Shown piece by piece: positions 13,847-23,092 of a stretch of DNA of 64,000 nt. A model generated the notes under the pieces. The model did no database searches and was not told the origin of the DNA. It saw only the letters and a program-made list of their open reading frames with translations. Every line of letters begins with the position of its first letter. Within the stretch, counting starts at the first letter, position 1. The DNA is from an uncultured Roseburia sp. (lineage in GTDB: Bacteria > Bacillota_A > Clostridia > Lachnospirales > Lachnospiraceae): the NCBI GenBank assembly GCA_900753715.1, contig CAAEAE010000015.1, positions 1 to 64,000 on the forward strand, in the 5' to 3' direction. Made by a program: the position numbers and the translations under genes.

Positions 13847-14728
13847 ATGTATCCAATTGTAAGAAAAGAGAAGCTGGCGGATAAGATTTACCTTATGGAT
13901 GTCAAAGCTCCCCGTGTTGCACAGTACTGTGAACCGGGACAGTTTGTAATTGTTAAAATAGATGAAGAGGGAGAGCGTATTCCGCTTACTATCTGTGATT
14001 ACGACAGAGAAGCAGGAACGATTACCATCGTATTCCAGAGTGTCGGTGCCTCCACAGAGCGTATGACAGAGCTTGAGGCAGGAGATGCTTTTAAAGATTT
14101 TGTAGGACCGCTTGGCTGTGAATCCGAACTGGTACATGAAGATATTGAAGAATTAAAAAAGAAAAAGATTCTGTTTGTTGCGGGTGGAGTCGGAACAGCT
14201 CCGGTATATCCGCAGGTAAAATGGCTGCATGAGCACGGGGTAGCCTGTGATGTCATCATGGGCTCTAAGACCAAAGATTTACTGATTCTGGTGGAAGAGA
14301 TGCGCAAAGTTGCCGGCAATCTGTATGTAACGACAGATGACGGTTCCTATGGTTTTCACGGAATGGGAACTAACCAGCTTCAGGCACTTTACGATGAGGG
14401 TAAGCGCTATGACCATTGCGTTGCAATCGGACCGATGATTATGATGAAATTTGTCTGCAAACTGACAAAAGAACTTGGAATCCCGACCGTTGTATCCATG
14501 AACCCGATTATGGTGGATGGAACCGGAATGTGCGGAGCCTGCCGTCTGGTAGTCGGCGACCAGGTAAAATTTGCCTGCGTGGACGGACCGGAATTTGACG
14601 GACATCTGGTAGACTTTGACCAGGCGATGAAACGTCAGCAGCAGTATAAGACCGAAGAGGGACGTGCACTGTTAAAACTTAAAGAGGGCGCCACCCATCA
14701 CGGCGGCTGTGGTAACTGCAACGCATAG
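13847..14728 (+). CDS. nfnA: NfnA-like FAD/[2Fe-2S] subunit (ferredoxin-NADP reductase / sulfide dehydrogenase type)
   Basis: The 293-residue protein is a ferredoxin reductase-type subunit. It has an FAD domain (EPGQFVIVKIDEEGERIPLT), an NAD(P) domain (FVAGGVGTAPVYPQVKWLHE) and a C-terminal [2Fe-2S] site (GTGMCGACRLVVG then FACVDGPEFDGH). With the next gene it would form NfnAB, which couples NADH and reduced ferredoxin to NADP reduction by flavin bifurcation in the cytoplasm. The second of two adjacent ATGs is chosen because AGGAGG is six bases before it. Related pairs were named sulfide dehydrogenase or glutamate synthase; the pairing favours NfnAB. Confidence 0.88.
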   Translation: MYPIVRKEKLADKIYLMDVKAPRVAQYCEPGQFVIVKIDEEGERIPLTICDYDREAGTITIVFQSVGASTERMTELEAGDAFKDFVGPLGCESELVHEDIEELKKKKILFVAGGVGTAPVYPQVKWLHEHGVACDVIMGSKTKDLLILVEEMRKVAGNLYVTTDDGSYGFHGMGTNQLQALYDEGKRYDHCVAIGPMIMMKFVCKLTKELGIPTVVSMNPIMVDGTGMCGACRLVVGDQVKFACVDGPEFDGHLVDFDQAMKRQQQYKTEEGRALLKLKEGATHHGGCGNCNA

Positions 14729-14778
14729 GAGCAACGGTAAAAACAGAGAATTGAATTTCAGAAAGGTTTGGATAGAAC

Positions 14779-16161
14779 ATGGACGTGATGACAAGAGTAC
14801 CGGTTCGTGAGCAGGACCCGCAGGTGCGTGCTGCGAACTTTGAAGAAGTTTGTTTTGGATATAATGAAGAAGAGGCAAAGGCAGAAGCTGCCCGCTGCTT
14901 AAATTGTAAAAATGCCCAGTGTATGAAGGGCTGTCCGGTTTCAATCAACATTCCGGCATTTATTGCACAGGTAAAGGAAGGCAATTTTGAGGCCGCATAT
15001 CAGGTTATCAGCGAGTCTTCCGCACTTCCGGCGGTATGTGGACGTGTCTGCCCACAGGAGAGCCAGTGTGAGGGAAAATGTATCCGCGGAATCAAAGGTG
15101 AGCCGGTTGCAATCGGAAAGCTTGAGCGTTTTGTGGCAGACTGGGCAAGAGAGCACGGAATCAAGCCAAAGGCAGCCGAGAAGAAGAATGGACACAAGGT
15201 AGCCGTAATCGGTTCCGGTCCGGCAGGACTTACCTGTGCCGGTGATCTGGCAAAGCTTGGCTATGATGTAACTATTTTTGAGGCACTGCATGAGGCAGGC
15301 GGTGTATTAATTTACGGTATTCCGGAGTTCCGTCTCCCGAAACAGAAGGTTGTTGCTGCCGAGGTGGAGAATGTAAAGTCACTCGGTGTCAAGATTGAGA
15401 CGAACGTAGTAATTGGAAAATCCGTCACCATTGACGAGCTGATGGAAGAGGAAGGTTTTGAGGCAGTCTTTATCGGTTCCGGTGCAGGACTTCCAAGATT
15501 TATGGGAATTCCGGGCGAACAGGCAATGGGCGTTTTCTCTGCCAATGAGTTTTTAACCAGAAATAACCTGATGAAGGCATTCTTAGAGGATTATGACACC
15601 CCGATTCACGCAGGAAAGAAAGTGATCGTAGTCGGCGGTGGAAATGTGGCAATGGATGCCGCAAGAACTGCAAAGCGTCTCGGAGCGGAGGTACATATCG
15701 TATACCGCCGTGGTGAGGAGGAGCTTCCGGCAAGAAAAGAAGAAGTGCATCATGCAAAAGAAGAGGGCATTATCTTTGACTTATTGCAGAATCCGGTAGA
15801 ACTGCTCGTGGATGAGAACGGCTGTGTCAAGGGTGCTAAGATTATCAAGATGGAGCTTGGCGAGCCGGATGCGTCCGGAAGAAGAAGTCCGGTTGAGATT
15901 CCTGGCTCCGAGTACGAGATGGAGGCAGATACCGTTATCATGTCACTTGGAACCTCTCCGAACCCACTCATTTCCTCAACAACGAAGGGACTTGAGATTA
16001 ACCGCAGAAAATGTATCGTGGCGGAGGAGGCAAACGGTGCAACCTCCAAGGCTGGCGTGTTTGCAGGCGGTGACGCAGTAACCGGTGCCGCAACGGTTAT
16101 TCTTGCGATGGGTGCAGGAAAGGCAGCTGCAAAGGGAATTGATGAATATTTGAGCAAATAA
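14779..16161 (+). CDS. nfnB: NfnB-like flavin/iron-sulfur subunit (GltA family)
   Basis: The 460-residue protein has an N-terminal iron-sulfur domain (CLNCKNAQCMKGCPVSINIP, then CGRVCPQESQCEGKC) and two nucleotide-binding folds, GSGPAGLTCAGDLAKLGYDV and VVGGGNVAMDAARTAKRLGA. This is the layout of the small subunit of glutamate synthase and of NfnB. It starts 50 bases after nfnA. Annotation pipelines often call it NADPH-dependent glutamate synthase GltA; the adjacent NfnA-type subunit and lack of a large glutamate synthase subunit make NfnB the better reading. It would bind NADPH and the bifurcating FAD. Confidence 0.9.
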   Translation: MDVMTRVPVREQDPQVRAANFEEVCFGYNEEEAKAEAARCLNCKNAQCMKGCPVSINIPAFIAQVKEGNFEAAYQVISESSALPAVCGRVCPQESQCEGKCIRGIKGEPVAIGKLERFVADWAREHGIKPKAAEKKNGHKVAVIGSGPAGLTCAGDLAKLGYDVTIFEALHEAGGVLIYGIPEFRLPKQKVVAAEVENVKSLGVKIETNVVIGKSVTIDELMEEEGFEAVFIGSGAGLPRFMGIPGEQAMGVFSANEFLTRNNLMKAFLEDYDTPIHAGKKVIVVGGGNVAMDAARTAKRLGAEVHIVYRRGEEELPARKEEVHHAKEEGIIFDLLQNPVELLVDENGCVKGAKIIKMELGEPDASGRRSPVEIPGSEYEMEADTVIMSLGTSPNPLISSTTKGLEINRRKCIVAEEANGATSKAGVFAGGDAVTGAATVILAMGAGKAAAKGIDEYLSK

Positions 16162-16188
16162 ATCGTATCATTCGATAAGAAAAGATGC

Positions 16189-16224
16189 AAAGGGGCAGAA
16201 TCTTTAAAGGGGGTTCTGTCCTTT
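16189..16224 (+). terminator. terminator after nfnB
   Basis: AAAGGGGCAGAA (16189-16200) pairs with TTCTGTCCTTT (16214-16224) with one bulge or wobble, ending in a T run. It lies just before the asnB promoter. Confidence 0.65.
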
Positions 16225-16247
16225 TGACGATTTAATAGAAAATTTTA

Positions 16248-16277
16248 TTGTCATAACCATCGGAAATGTTATATAAT
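16248..16277 (+). promoter_or_regulatory. asnB promoter
   Basis: TTGTCA (16248-16253) and TATAAT (16272-16277) are 18 bases apart, about 48 bases before the asnB start codon. Confidence 0.75.
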
Positions 16278-16325
16278 GTCCACGTTGGCATAACAAAATG
16301 GAAAGAAAAGATTGGAAGATAGAAT

Positions 16326-18149
16326 ATGTGTGGATTTGCAGGATTTGTAGATAGAAATGAAAATAAACAGGCGATTTTAAAAGCGATGCTACAGACCATC
16401 GTACACCGTGGACCGGACAGCGAGGGAACATACATTGATGAGGATGCGGCACTTGGATTCAGACGATTGAGCATTATTGACCTTGCAGACGGCAGTCAGC
16501 CGTTATACAACGAGGACAGAAGCCTGGTATTGTTATTTAATGGAGAAATTTATAATTATCAGGGACTGCGCGAGGAGCTGATTGCAGACGGTCACGTTTT
16601 TACGACTCATACGGACAGCGAAGTACTGATTCACGGATATGAGAAGTACGGAGAGCAGCTTTTAGACAAGTTGAGAGGAATGTTCGCATTCTGTATCTGG
16701 GATGTAAAGAAAAAGAAGCTGTTTATCGCAAGAGATTTCTTTGGAATCAAGCCGATGTATTATGCGAAAATGGGCGATACCTTCCTGTTTGGCTCAGAGA
16801 CCAAGGCATTTTTGGAACATCCGGGCTTTCACAAGGAATTGAATGAGGAAATGCTTGAGCATTATCTTTCCTTCCAGTTCGTACCGGGAAGCAGCACGTT
16901 TTTCAAGGATGTCTATGCACTTCCGCCGGCACATTTCCTTACTTATGAGAATGGCAAGGTAGAGGTAAAGCGTTACTGGCAGCCGGAATTTAAGCCGGAT
17001 GAGAGCAAGACCTACGAGCAGTGTGTAGAAGAAATTACAAAAGTAATGGAAGAGTCCGTTTCCTTCCATAAGATTGCAGATGTAGAGGTTGGTTCTTACC
17101 TCTCCAGTGGTGTGGATTCCAGCTTCCTTGCCTGCATGTCCAAGGTAGACAAGACCTTTACCGTTGGATTTGACAACAACGGTTATAATGAGATTTCCTA
17201 TGCGAAGGAGCTTTCCGAGGAGATTGGAATCACCAACCACAGCAAGGTGATTACGCCGGAGGAGTACTGGGATGCGTTTGGAACCATCCAGTATCACATG
17301 GATATGCCCGTGGCAGATCCGTCCATCGTACCGCTTTACTTCCTGGCAAAGGAAGCATCCAAATATGTGAAGGTTGTATTTTCCGGAGAGGGAGCAGACG
17401 AGCTGTTCGGCGGTTACAACATTTATCGTGAGCCGCTTGAGTATACCGGATTTAACCGTGTACCGCTCTGGATTCGAAAGGGGCTTGCAAAAGTGGCAGA
17501 GCATTTCCCGGATGTAAAGGGCGCAAACTTCTTGATTCGTCACTCCAAGAGCTTAGAAGAGCGTTATATCGGTAACGCCAATATTTTTGCAGAGCGTGAG
17601 AAAAAGAAGGTGTTAAAGGCACCGGTGATATCTTCTGCAATGGAGCTTACTGCACCGTACTATGCACAGGTGAAGGACAAAGACCCGGTAAACAAGATGC
17701 AGTTTATCGACTTAAACTTCTGGTTAGTCGGAGATATCTTACAGAAAGCGGATAAGATGGGAATGGCAAATTCTCTGGAAATCCGTGTACCGTATCTCGA
17801 TAAAGAGGTCATGAAGGTGGCAGCATCCCTTCCGCTTGAGGCAAGAGTGAGCGGGGAGACCACAAAGCGTGCTTTTCGTGAGGCAGCACTTAAGGTATTG
17901 CCGGAGCGCACCGCAAAGAAAAAGAAATTGGGCTTCCCAACCCCGATTAAGGTATGGCTGACCGAGGATAAGTATTACAATATCGTAAAAGAGCAGTTCC
18001 ACTCAGAGGCGGCAAAGAAGTATTTTAAGACCGATTACCTTGACAAAATCTTAGAGAAGGCACACAAAAATCAGGGAAATTATTCCAGAAGAGTATGGAC
18101 GGTCTATACCTTCCTGGTATGGTATGAGGAATATTTTGTAAAGCGCTAA
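16326..18149 (+). CDS. asnB: glutamine-hydrolysing asparagine synthetase
   Basis: The 607-residue enzyme makes asparagine from aspartate, glutamine and ATP. Its N terminus MCGFAGFVDRN gives the catalytic Cys2 of the class II glutaminase domain; LFNGEIYNYQGLREEL and HTDSEVLIHGYE belong to the same domain. The synthetase domain has the ATP loop SYLSSGVDSSFLA (SGGxDS type) and FSGEGADELFGGYNIYREP. The length and both active sites are complete. The start is fixed because Cys2 must be exposed after Met removal. It has its own promoter and terminator, so it is monocistronic. Confidence 0.96.
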   Translation: MCGFAGFVDRNENKQAILKAMLQTIVHRGPDSEGTYIDEDAALGFRRLSIIDLADGSQPLYNEDRSLVLLFNGEIYNYQGLREELIADGHVFTTHTDSEVLIHGYEKYGEQLLDKLRGMFAFCIWDVKKKKLFIARDFFGIKPMYYAKMGDTFLFGSETKAFLEHPGFHKELNEEMLEHYLSFQFVPGSSTFFKDVYALPPAHFLTYENGKVEVKRYWQPEFKPDESKTYEQCVEEITKVMEESVSFHKIADVEVGSYLSSGVDSSFLACMSKVDKTFTVGFDNNGYNEISYAKELSEEIGITNHSKVITPEEYWDAFGTIQYHMDMPVADPSIVPLYFLAKEASKYVKVVFSGEGADELFGGYNIYREPLEYTGFNRVPLWIRKGLAKVAEHFPDVKGANFLIRHSKSLEERYIGNANIFAEREKKKVLKAPVISSAMELTAPYYAQVKDKDPVNKMQFIDLNFWLVGDILQKADKMGMANSLEIRVPYLDKEVMKVAASLPLEARVSGETTKRAFREAALKVLPERTAKKKKLGFPTPIKVWLTEDKYYNIVKEQFHSEAAKKYFKTDYLDKILEKAHKNQGNYSRRVWTVYTFLVWYEEYFVKR

Positions 18150-18180
18150 AGCCTTTGGGTGCGCTTTAATACAAGACAGA

Positions 18181-18214
18181 AAAAAGGAATCTTCCGTGTG
18201 GAGGATTCCTTTTT
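18181..18214 (+). terminator. terminator between asnB and the histidine kinase gene
   Basis: AAAAAGGAATCTTCC pairs with GGAGGATTCCTTTTT around GTGT, a 15-bp stem with one G-T pair. The A and T flanks make it effective on both strands for these convergent genes. Confidence 0.9.
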
Positions 18215-18239
18215 ATATGCACAGATGTGTAAGTGGGTT

Positions 18240-19406
18240 TTATACAGCGAGCGGCAGACAGACCTCAAAGACGGTGCCGTTTTCGGAACTTTCGGTAATC
18301 TGTACGGTTCCGCCGTGCAGGGTAGTGATTTCATGCACAAGGGCGAGACCGAGTCCGACGCCGCCGAGAGAGCGGCTGCGGGATTTGTCTACGCGGAAGA
18401 ATGGTTCAAAGACACTTTCACGAAATTCCTCACTGATGCCGGGACCGGTGTCGGAAACTGTGATGACGGCATCTTTTCCACGCTTTGCGGCAGTGATGGT
18501 TACGCTGCCGTTTTCGCAGTTATAGCGCACGGCATTTTCGGTCAGGTTAAATACGACCTGATAGATTAAAATATCACTTCCACAGATGGTGATATCCGGC
18601 TCTGCGGGCTGAAGCAGGGTGATGCCCCGTTTTTCTGCCAGCGGAGATAGGTCTGCCAATACTTCCTCGATTAACGGAGATAGTGCAATCCGGTCGGTTC
18701 TTGGAATCGTTTCAAGCTCGCTCATCTCAAGTAAGATTTTTACCAGACGGGACAGGCGCTCGGTCTGTGTCTGCATCATGGCGAGTGTCTCAACCGTCCC
18801 GGGGTCATCTGTGGGGTGAGTGCTGTTTGCATACAGGTCAAGCTTTGCCTGCATCAGTGCGAGTGGGGTACGGAACTCGTGTGCGGCATTTCCGGTAAAC
18901 TGCCGCTGTCTCTCGAAGGCGTTGGAGAGACGTTTTAACATCTGGTTAAAGGAACGGCGGAGCTGTTCAAATTCCGGAATATTGTGTCCTGTGATTTCAC
19001 ATTCGGTCAGATTCTGTGCCTGTATCTTTTCTACCTGGGCAGAAAAGTCATGTAGCGGTTTTAGGGCACGACCGCTGATAAAATAGGTAATCATACCACT
19101 GATAACCGTAACGATTGCCGTGATGAGCCAGCCGTTGATGCCATAGCCATGCTTGGTGTCTACGAGCTGGATGGAAAAATCGGAGACAAAATCCTCCCAG
19201 TTTTCAGGTGAAATATTGATATAGAGTTTCTGTACCGCATCCCCGGAGTCGGACGTATTGTCCACGGAACTAAGAACGGAATCTGTCAGGGAATCCATAT
19301 AAAAAATTCCATTGTGGTAGAGCAGGACATTTAAAATAATACAGGTGGCGGCGATGAGCAGGGAAGTCATCAGTGTGAGCCGCCATTGCAGGGAAATTTT
19401 TTTCAT
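18240..19406 (-). CDS. sensor histidine kinase
   Basis: The 388-residue kinase has two membrane segments (about residues 10-29 and 92-112) flanking a ~60-residue extracellular region, then HAMP, the H-box NAAHEFRTPLALMQ, N-box NLTENAVRYN, DTGPGIS and GVGLGLALVHEI. It would phosphorylate the regulator encoded upstream; the two genes overlap by four bases (ATGA). The short sensor loop gives no clue to the signal. The pair is read away from the CXXC/ferredoxin/thioredoxin operon, so control of that redox operon is a reasonable inference. Confidence 0.93.
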   Translation of the reverse strand: MKKISLQWRLTLMTSLLIAATCIILNVLLYHNGIFYMDSLTDSVLSSVDNTSDSGDAVQKLYINISPENWEDFVSDFSIQLVDTKHGYGINGWLITAIVTVISGMITYFISGRALKPLHDFSAQVEKIQAQNLTECEITGHNIPEFEQLRRSFNQMLKRLSNAFERQRQFTGNAAHEFRTPLALMQAKLDLYANSTHPTDDPGTVETLAMMQTQTERLSRLVKILLEMSELETIPRTDRIALSPLIEEVLADLSPLAEKRGITLLQPAEPDITICGSDILIYQVVFNLTENAVRYNCENGSVTITAAKRGKDAVITVSDTGPGISEEFRESVFEPFFRVDKSRSRSLGGVGLGLALVHEITTLHGGTVQITESSENGTVFEVCLPLAV

Positions 19407-20080
19407 AGGGCAGTACCTCCAATCTGGTACCCCTCCCCGATTTTGTTGCGGATGGGATCATAACCCAGTGCCGCCTTTAGTTTTTTGCGCAGGGAGGAGA
19501 TATGTACGCGGATGGAATTGCTGAACGCGTCGACACTGCTGTCCCAGACATGTTCGATAAGCTCTTCCTGGCTGACAGGGCGTCCCTGGTGCAGAAGCAG
19601 ATATTCCAAAATTCCGTTCTCCTTGCGGGTTAAAGAAACCGGTGTGTCATGCACGCTTGCCACACGGGAGCGTGTGTCAAACCGGATGTCTCCACAAGTA
19701 AGGCAAATGTCGTTCTGAATGAAACTGCGGCGTGTTAAGCTCCGGACTCTTGCCGCAAGCTCCTGCAAATGAAACGGTTTTTCAAGGTAATCGTTTGCCC
19801 CGGCGTCAAGCCCCTCTACCTTGTCCGCAATCTGACTCCGTGCGGATAAAATGAGAACTTTCGTCTCTTCATCTTCCCTGCGAAGTGTTTTTAAAATGGT
19901 CATGCCGTCTGCACCCGGGAGATTCAAATCAAGAATCACAAGGTCATAGCGCTCACTGCTAAGAATGGACAGTGCCTCTTCCCCGTCATAACAGGTGTCT
20001 GTCTCATAGCCGCTCTGGTGCAGGCTTTTGGCAATCGTGTCGCAGAGTTCTTTTTCGTCTTCTATAATCAACAGTCTCAT
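19403..20080 (-). CDS. OmpR/PhoB-family response regulator
   Basis: The 225-residue regulator has a receiver domain (acidic pair in IIEDEKELC, phosphoacceptor D51 in VILDLNLPGADG, K101 in LEKPFHL) and an OmpR-type winged helix with LTRKENGILEYLLLHQGRPV. The ATG at 20080 is chosen over an upstream in-frame start because MRLLIIEDE is the normal beginning and GAAAGGAAG precedes it. It is the first gene of a two-gene operon with the kinase. An extended -10 (TGTTATACT) lies on this strand in the divergent space at about 20115. Confidence 0.94.
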   Translation of the reverse strand: MRLLIIEDEKELCDTIAKSLHQSGYETDTCYDGEEALSILSSERYDLVILDLNLPGADGMTILKTLRREDEETKVLILSARSQIADKVEGLDAGANDYLEKPFHLQELAARVRSLTRRSFIQNDICLTCGDIRFDTRSRVASVHDTPVSLTRKENGILEYLLLHQGRPVSQEELIEHVWDSSVDAFSNSIRVHISSLRKKLKAALGYDPIRNKIGEGYQIGGTAL

Positions 20081-20220
20081 ACAAAGAAACTTCCTTTCTA
20101 AAAGTGTTTTTCTGTAGTATAACATATCCGGATAAATTTTGTGTAAAAATGGAAATCTTAACAGAGATTTTATCTCCTATGCGGTAGAATGGGTCTATCG
20201 AAAGGAAAGGAAGGTACGTT

Positions 20221-20376
20221 TTGAAGAAAATCATATTAAATCGAAAGGCTGTCATACAGATGATTCTGTTAGCAGCAGGCGTTGTGATGATTGGAGTGGG
20301 TGCGCAGCGGGGCGAGGTTGCAACGGTCTTCACAAAGGCAGTCAGAATTTGTCTGGAGTGTATTGGAATTGGATAA
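20221..20376 (+). CDS. small CXXC membrane protein (CD1871A-like)
   Basis: This 51-residue protein, starting at a TTG with GGAAGG before it, has a basic start, one membrane helix (VIQMILLAAGVVMIGVGA), the step QRGEVATVFTKAV and the end RICLECIGIG. The terminal CxxCIGIG after a single helix matches the small CD1871A family known from clostridia. Its stop overlaps the start of the next gene, which encodes a membrane iron-sulfur protein, and a thioredoxin lipoprotein follows. The CXXC pair could take part in electron or disulfide transfer across the membrane with those partners; this is inference from context. Confidence 0.85.
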   Translation: MKKIILNRKAVIQMILLAAGVVMIGVGAQRGEVATVFTKAVRICLECIGIG

Positions 20377-21262
20377 GAAACATACGTTCTCTCACCTGTT
20401 AGCCCGCTGCAGGGGATGGATACAGGCAGTGGCAACCCTGCTTACGAACATCCATCTGCCTAATTTTATGAAAGGTGAGATTTATCGCGGAAAAGGAAAA
20501 AATGTCTGTGTTCCGGGGTTAAACTGCTATTCCTGTCCGGGTGCGGCAGGATCGTGCCCGATTGGAGCCTTTCAGGCAGTCGTCGGTTCCTCAAAGTTTA
20601 AATTTTCCTATTATATTACGGGATTTTTAATTCTGCTTGGGGTGCTGCTCGGACGGTTTATCTGCGGCTTCTTATGTCCGTTTGGATGGTTTCAGGAGCT
20701 GTTACATAAAATACCGGGCAAGAAATTTTCGACGGAAAAGCTAAAACCACTCCGGTATTTAAAATACGTTGTGCTTGTGGTAATGGTCGTGCTGCTTCCA
20801 ATCCTTGTGACAAACGCACTTGGAATGGGAGACCCGTTCTATTGTAAATATCTCTGTCCGCAGGGAGTTTTAGAGGGTGCAATTCCACTCGCTCTCTCAA
20901 GTGCAGGAATCCGCGCGGCACTTGGAAAATTGTTTTCCTGGAAACTGTGTATTCTGATTGTAGTCATTGTGTTAAGCATTTTATTTTACCGTCCGTTCTG
21001 TAAGTGGCTGTGTCCGCTTGGGGCATTTTACGGATTATGCAACCATGTGTCCTTATTGCAGATGAAGGTTGACAGGGAAAAATGTGTTTCCTGCGGGAAA
21101 TGTAAAAGGGCTTGTAAGATGGATGTGGATGTAACCAAAACACCAAACCATTCGGAATGTATCCGCTGTGGAAAATGTGTCGGGGCGTGCCCGACAAATG
21201 CCGTCTGCTATCACTATGGATTTGGCAGCGGTCAGAAAGAAACGAAAAAAGACAAAAATTAA
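20369..21262 (+). CDS. polytopic membrane 4Fe-4S protein (NapH/NosR-like)
   Basis: Starting at the TTG that overlaps the previous stop (TTGGATAA), the 297-residue protein has Cys clusters CVPGLNCYSCPGAAGSCPIG, CGFLCPFGW, CKYLCPQG and CKWLCPLG alternating with four or five membrane helices. Two ferredoxin-type sites end it (CVSCGKCKRACKMDVD, CIRCGKCVGACPTNA). This is the NapH/NosR/CcoG-like architecture that passes electrons through the membrane. An upstream in-frame start is possible but would overlap the small CXXC gene throughout. With the neighbours it likely reduces the extracytoplasmic thioredoxin lipoprotein. Confidence 0.85.
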   Translation: MDKKHTFSHLLARCRGWIQAVATLLTNIHLPNFMKGEIYRGKGKNVCVPGLNCYSCPGAAGSCPIGAFQAVVGSSKFKFSYYITGFLILLGVLLGRFICGFLCPFGWFQELLHKIPGKKFSTEKLKPLRYLKYVVLVVMVVLLPILVTNALGMGDPFYCKYLCPQGVLEGAIPLALSSAGIRAALGKLFSWKLCILIVVIVLSILFYRPFCKWLCPLGAFYGLCNHVSLLQMKVDREKCVSCGKCKRACKMDVDVTKTPNHSECIRCGKCVGACPTNAVCYHYGFGSGQKETKKDKN

Positions 21263-21282
21263 GAGAAAAAGGAGAAACTATC

Positions 21283-22194
21283 ATGAAAAAATTAACCGTA
21301 CTTATTTTAATCGCAGCAATGTCTTTAAACATCGCAGCATGCGGCAATACACCAAAGGAAGAGAAGAAGGCTCAGACAGAGACAGCTGCAACAGAAACAG
21401 CGGGCACAGAAGTGACTGGAGATTCCGCAGATACAGAGAACCGTCTGAACGAACTCTGGGAAGAAGAAAGTGCCATTATGGAAGAGAACATGGAACTCTG
21501 GGAAAAAGTCATTAATAATATGGACAAGGACAAGGCAATGTCTGATGAAAATTATAATTATGTGGATGCGCTGATTGAGACGATTGAAAGCATGAAAGAT
21601 GAGGTTACCGATGAGGAATACAATACGTTAATGACAGGTGCAGAGAGAATTAAAGAGATTGAAACAGAAATGGCAAAATTGCAGGGGCAGATGAATGATG
21701 AGACCGTGACGGAAGCAGAAGAGACTGGTTCAGAGAAGTTTCCGGCATTTAACGGAAAAGATTTTGACGGAAATGATGTGGATGAGAGCATTTTTTCACA
21801 GTATGCGGTTACTGTTGTAAACTTCTGGTTTAACGGCTGTGCACCCTGTGTTGCAGAGCTTCCGGAATTAAACAGCTTAAATGAGTCCTTAGCAGAAAAA
21901 GGCGGTACGGTCATAGGAATCAATTCGGAGACGCTTGATGGAGATGCAGATATCATTGCGCAGGCAAAGGAGATTATGAGTGAGCAGGGAGCTTCCTATC
22001 GCAACATTTATTTTGATTCTTCAAGTGAGGCTGGTAAAATTGCATCTGATATCGTGGCATTTCCAACCACAATGTTAGTTGATAGAAACGGAAATATCAT
22101 CGGAGAGCCGATTGTCGGAGGAATTAACAGTGAAGAGGCAATGAATGAATTGCAACAGAGAATTGATAAAATTCTTGCGGATGATAAGCAATAA
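21283..22194 (+). CDS. TlpA/ResA-type thioredoxin-fold lipoprotein
   Basis: The 303-residue precursor has a lipoprotein signal peptide (MKKLTVLILIAAMSLNIAAC, Cys20 lipidated). A Thr/Glu-rich linker and a long acidic helical region follow (about residues 50-145), then a thioredoxin domain with WFNGCAPCVAELPELN (redox CAPC) and the cis-Pro region VAFPTTMLVDRNGNI. It would act outside the membrane as a thiol-disulfide reductant. The helical insert is not usual in TlpA. ATG 21283 has AAAAAGGAGAAA upstream. It closes the three-gene redox operon. Confidence 0.92.
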   Translation: MKKLTVLILIAAMSLNIAACGNTPKEEKKAQTETAATETAGTEVTGDSADTENRLNELWEEESAIMEENMELWEKVINNMDKDKAMSDENYNYVDALIETIESMKDEVTDEEYNTLMTGAERIKEIETEMAKLQGQMNDETVTEAEETGSEKFPAFNGKDFDGNDVDESIFSQYAVTVVNFWFNGCAPCVAELPELNSLNESLAEKGGTVIGINSETLDGDADIIAQAKEIMSEQGASYRNIYFDSSSEAGKIASDIVAFPTTMLVDRNGNIIGEPIVGGINSEEAMNELQQRIDKILADDKQ

Positions 22195-22277
22195 AAAGAT
22201 ATTCATTACACCAAATGCGCATTTCGTTACAAAAATTAAAAAAAACATTTTTTTAGCCGATATATATAGAAGCTAAG

Positions 22278-22335
22278 GATGGCGTCAGATTTCAGGGAGT
22301 TGAAAAACACAAGGGAGACTGACGCCATCTTTTTG
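22278..22335 (+). terminator. terminator after the redox operon
   Basis: GATGGCGTCAG (22278-22288) pairs perfectly with CTGACGCCATC (22319-22329), followed by TTTTT. The loop is 30 bases, longer than usual. The preceding stretch from 22195 has AT-rich sequence and no gene. Confidence 0.8.
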
Positions 22336-22387
22336 TCTATAGGAAGAAAAAGCCGCGATGGGAAATGCGGTTCGGGGAGGAAAATGA

Positions 22388-23074
22388 GTGTTGCAGGTTG
22401 CAATTTGTGAAGAAGATACAGTTCTTGGGAAAAAACTGACAAAACTGGTAGAGAGAACACTGACAGAGCGCGTGGAGCTGTATTCTTCGGAAATGGAACT
22501 TTTAAAGAGTGCGAAAAAACCGGAAATTCTGATATTAGACCTCGACTTTCGGGAGGCTGACGGAATGGAGCGTGCACGTAAAATAAGAAATCATTCGGAT
22601 GCAGCGATTATTCTTCTATCTGCGGGACAGGAGCATGTGCTCGATGCATTTGACGTGGAGGCGTTCTATTATCTGCTAAAACCGATTGACGAGCAGAAAT
22701 TTGAGGAGGTGTTAAGGCGGGCAGCGCAGGAACGGCAGGCGGAAAAGGACAAAGAACCGTTAATTATCCGGGTGAACCGTACCTGTCATAAGATTGAAAA
22801 AAAGCGGATTTTGTATGCAGAAAATATGGCGCGCAAGATTGTGCTGCACCAGAAGGAAGGGGAGATTTCTTACTATGCCAGAATGGAAGAATTAGAGCAG
22901 GAGCTTGGAACGCAATTTTTCCGGTGTCACAGAGGGTATCTGGTGAATCTGGCAGCAGTCAAAAATTTTGATGCTGGATCGATTACGTTAAAAAACAATG
23001 AGGTGATTTTGCTGTCAAAGCAGAAATACAATGATTTTGCGGCAGCGTATCTTGCTTTTTTGAAAAAACGTTAG
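22388..23074 (+). CDS. LytTR-family response regulator (AgrA/VirR type)
   Basis: The 228-residue protein has a receiver domain (ILILDLDFREADGME with the phosphoacceptor Asp; YLLKPIDEQKF with the conserved Lys) and a LytTR DNA-binding domain from about residue 125 (FFRCHRGYLVNLAAVKNFD and ending ILLSKQKYNDF). Start is GTG 22388 with GGGGAGG upstream; TTG 22391 is possible. There is no partner kinase next to it. It precedes a FliD-like gene and an unknown gene with short gaps, so it may regulate or be cotranscribed with them. Confidence 0.92.
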   Translation: MLQVAICEEDTVLGKKLTKLVERTLTERVELYSSEMELLKSAKKPEILILDLDFREADGMERARKIRNHSDAAIILLSAGQEHVLDAFDVEAFYYLLKPIDEQKFEEVLRRAAQERQAEKDKEPLIIRVNRTCHKIEKKRILYAENMARKIVLHQKEGEISYYARMEELEQELGTQFFRCHRGYLVNLAAVKNFDAGSITLKNNEVILLSKQKYNDFAAAYLAFLKKR

Positions 23075-23092
23075 AAACAGGGGGAAATGAGT

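Noticed and set aside
14779..16161. True glutamate synthase small subunit (gltD)
   Set aside because: No large glutamate synthase subunit is nearby and the preceding gene is an NfnA-type FAD/[2Fe-2S] subunit, so NfnB is the better call.
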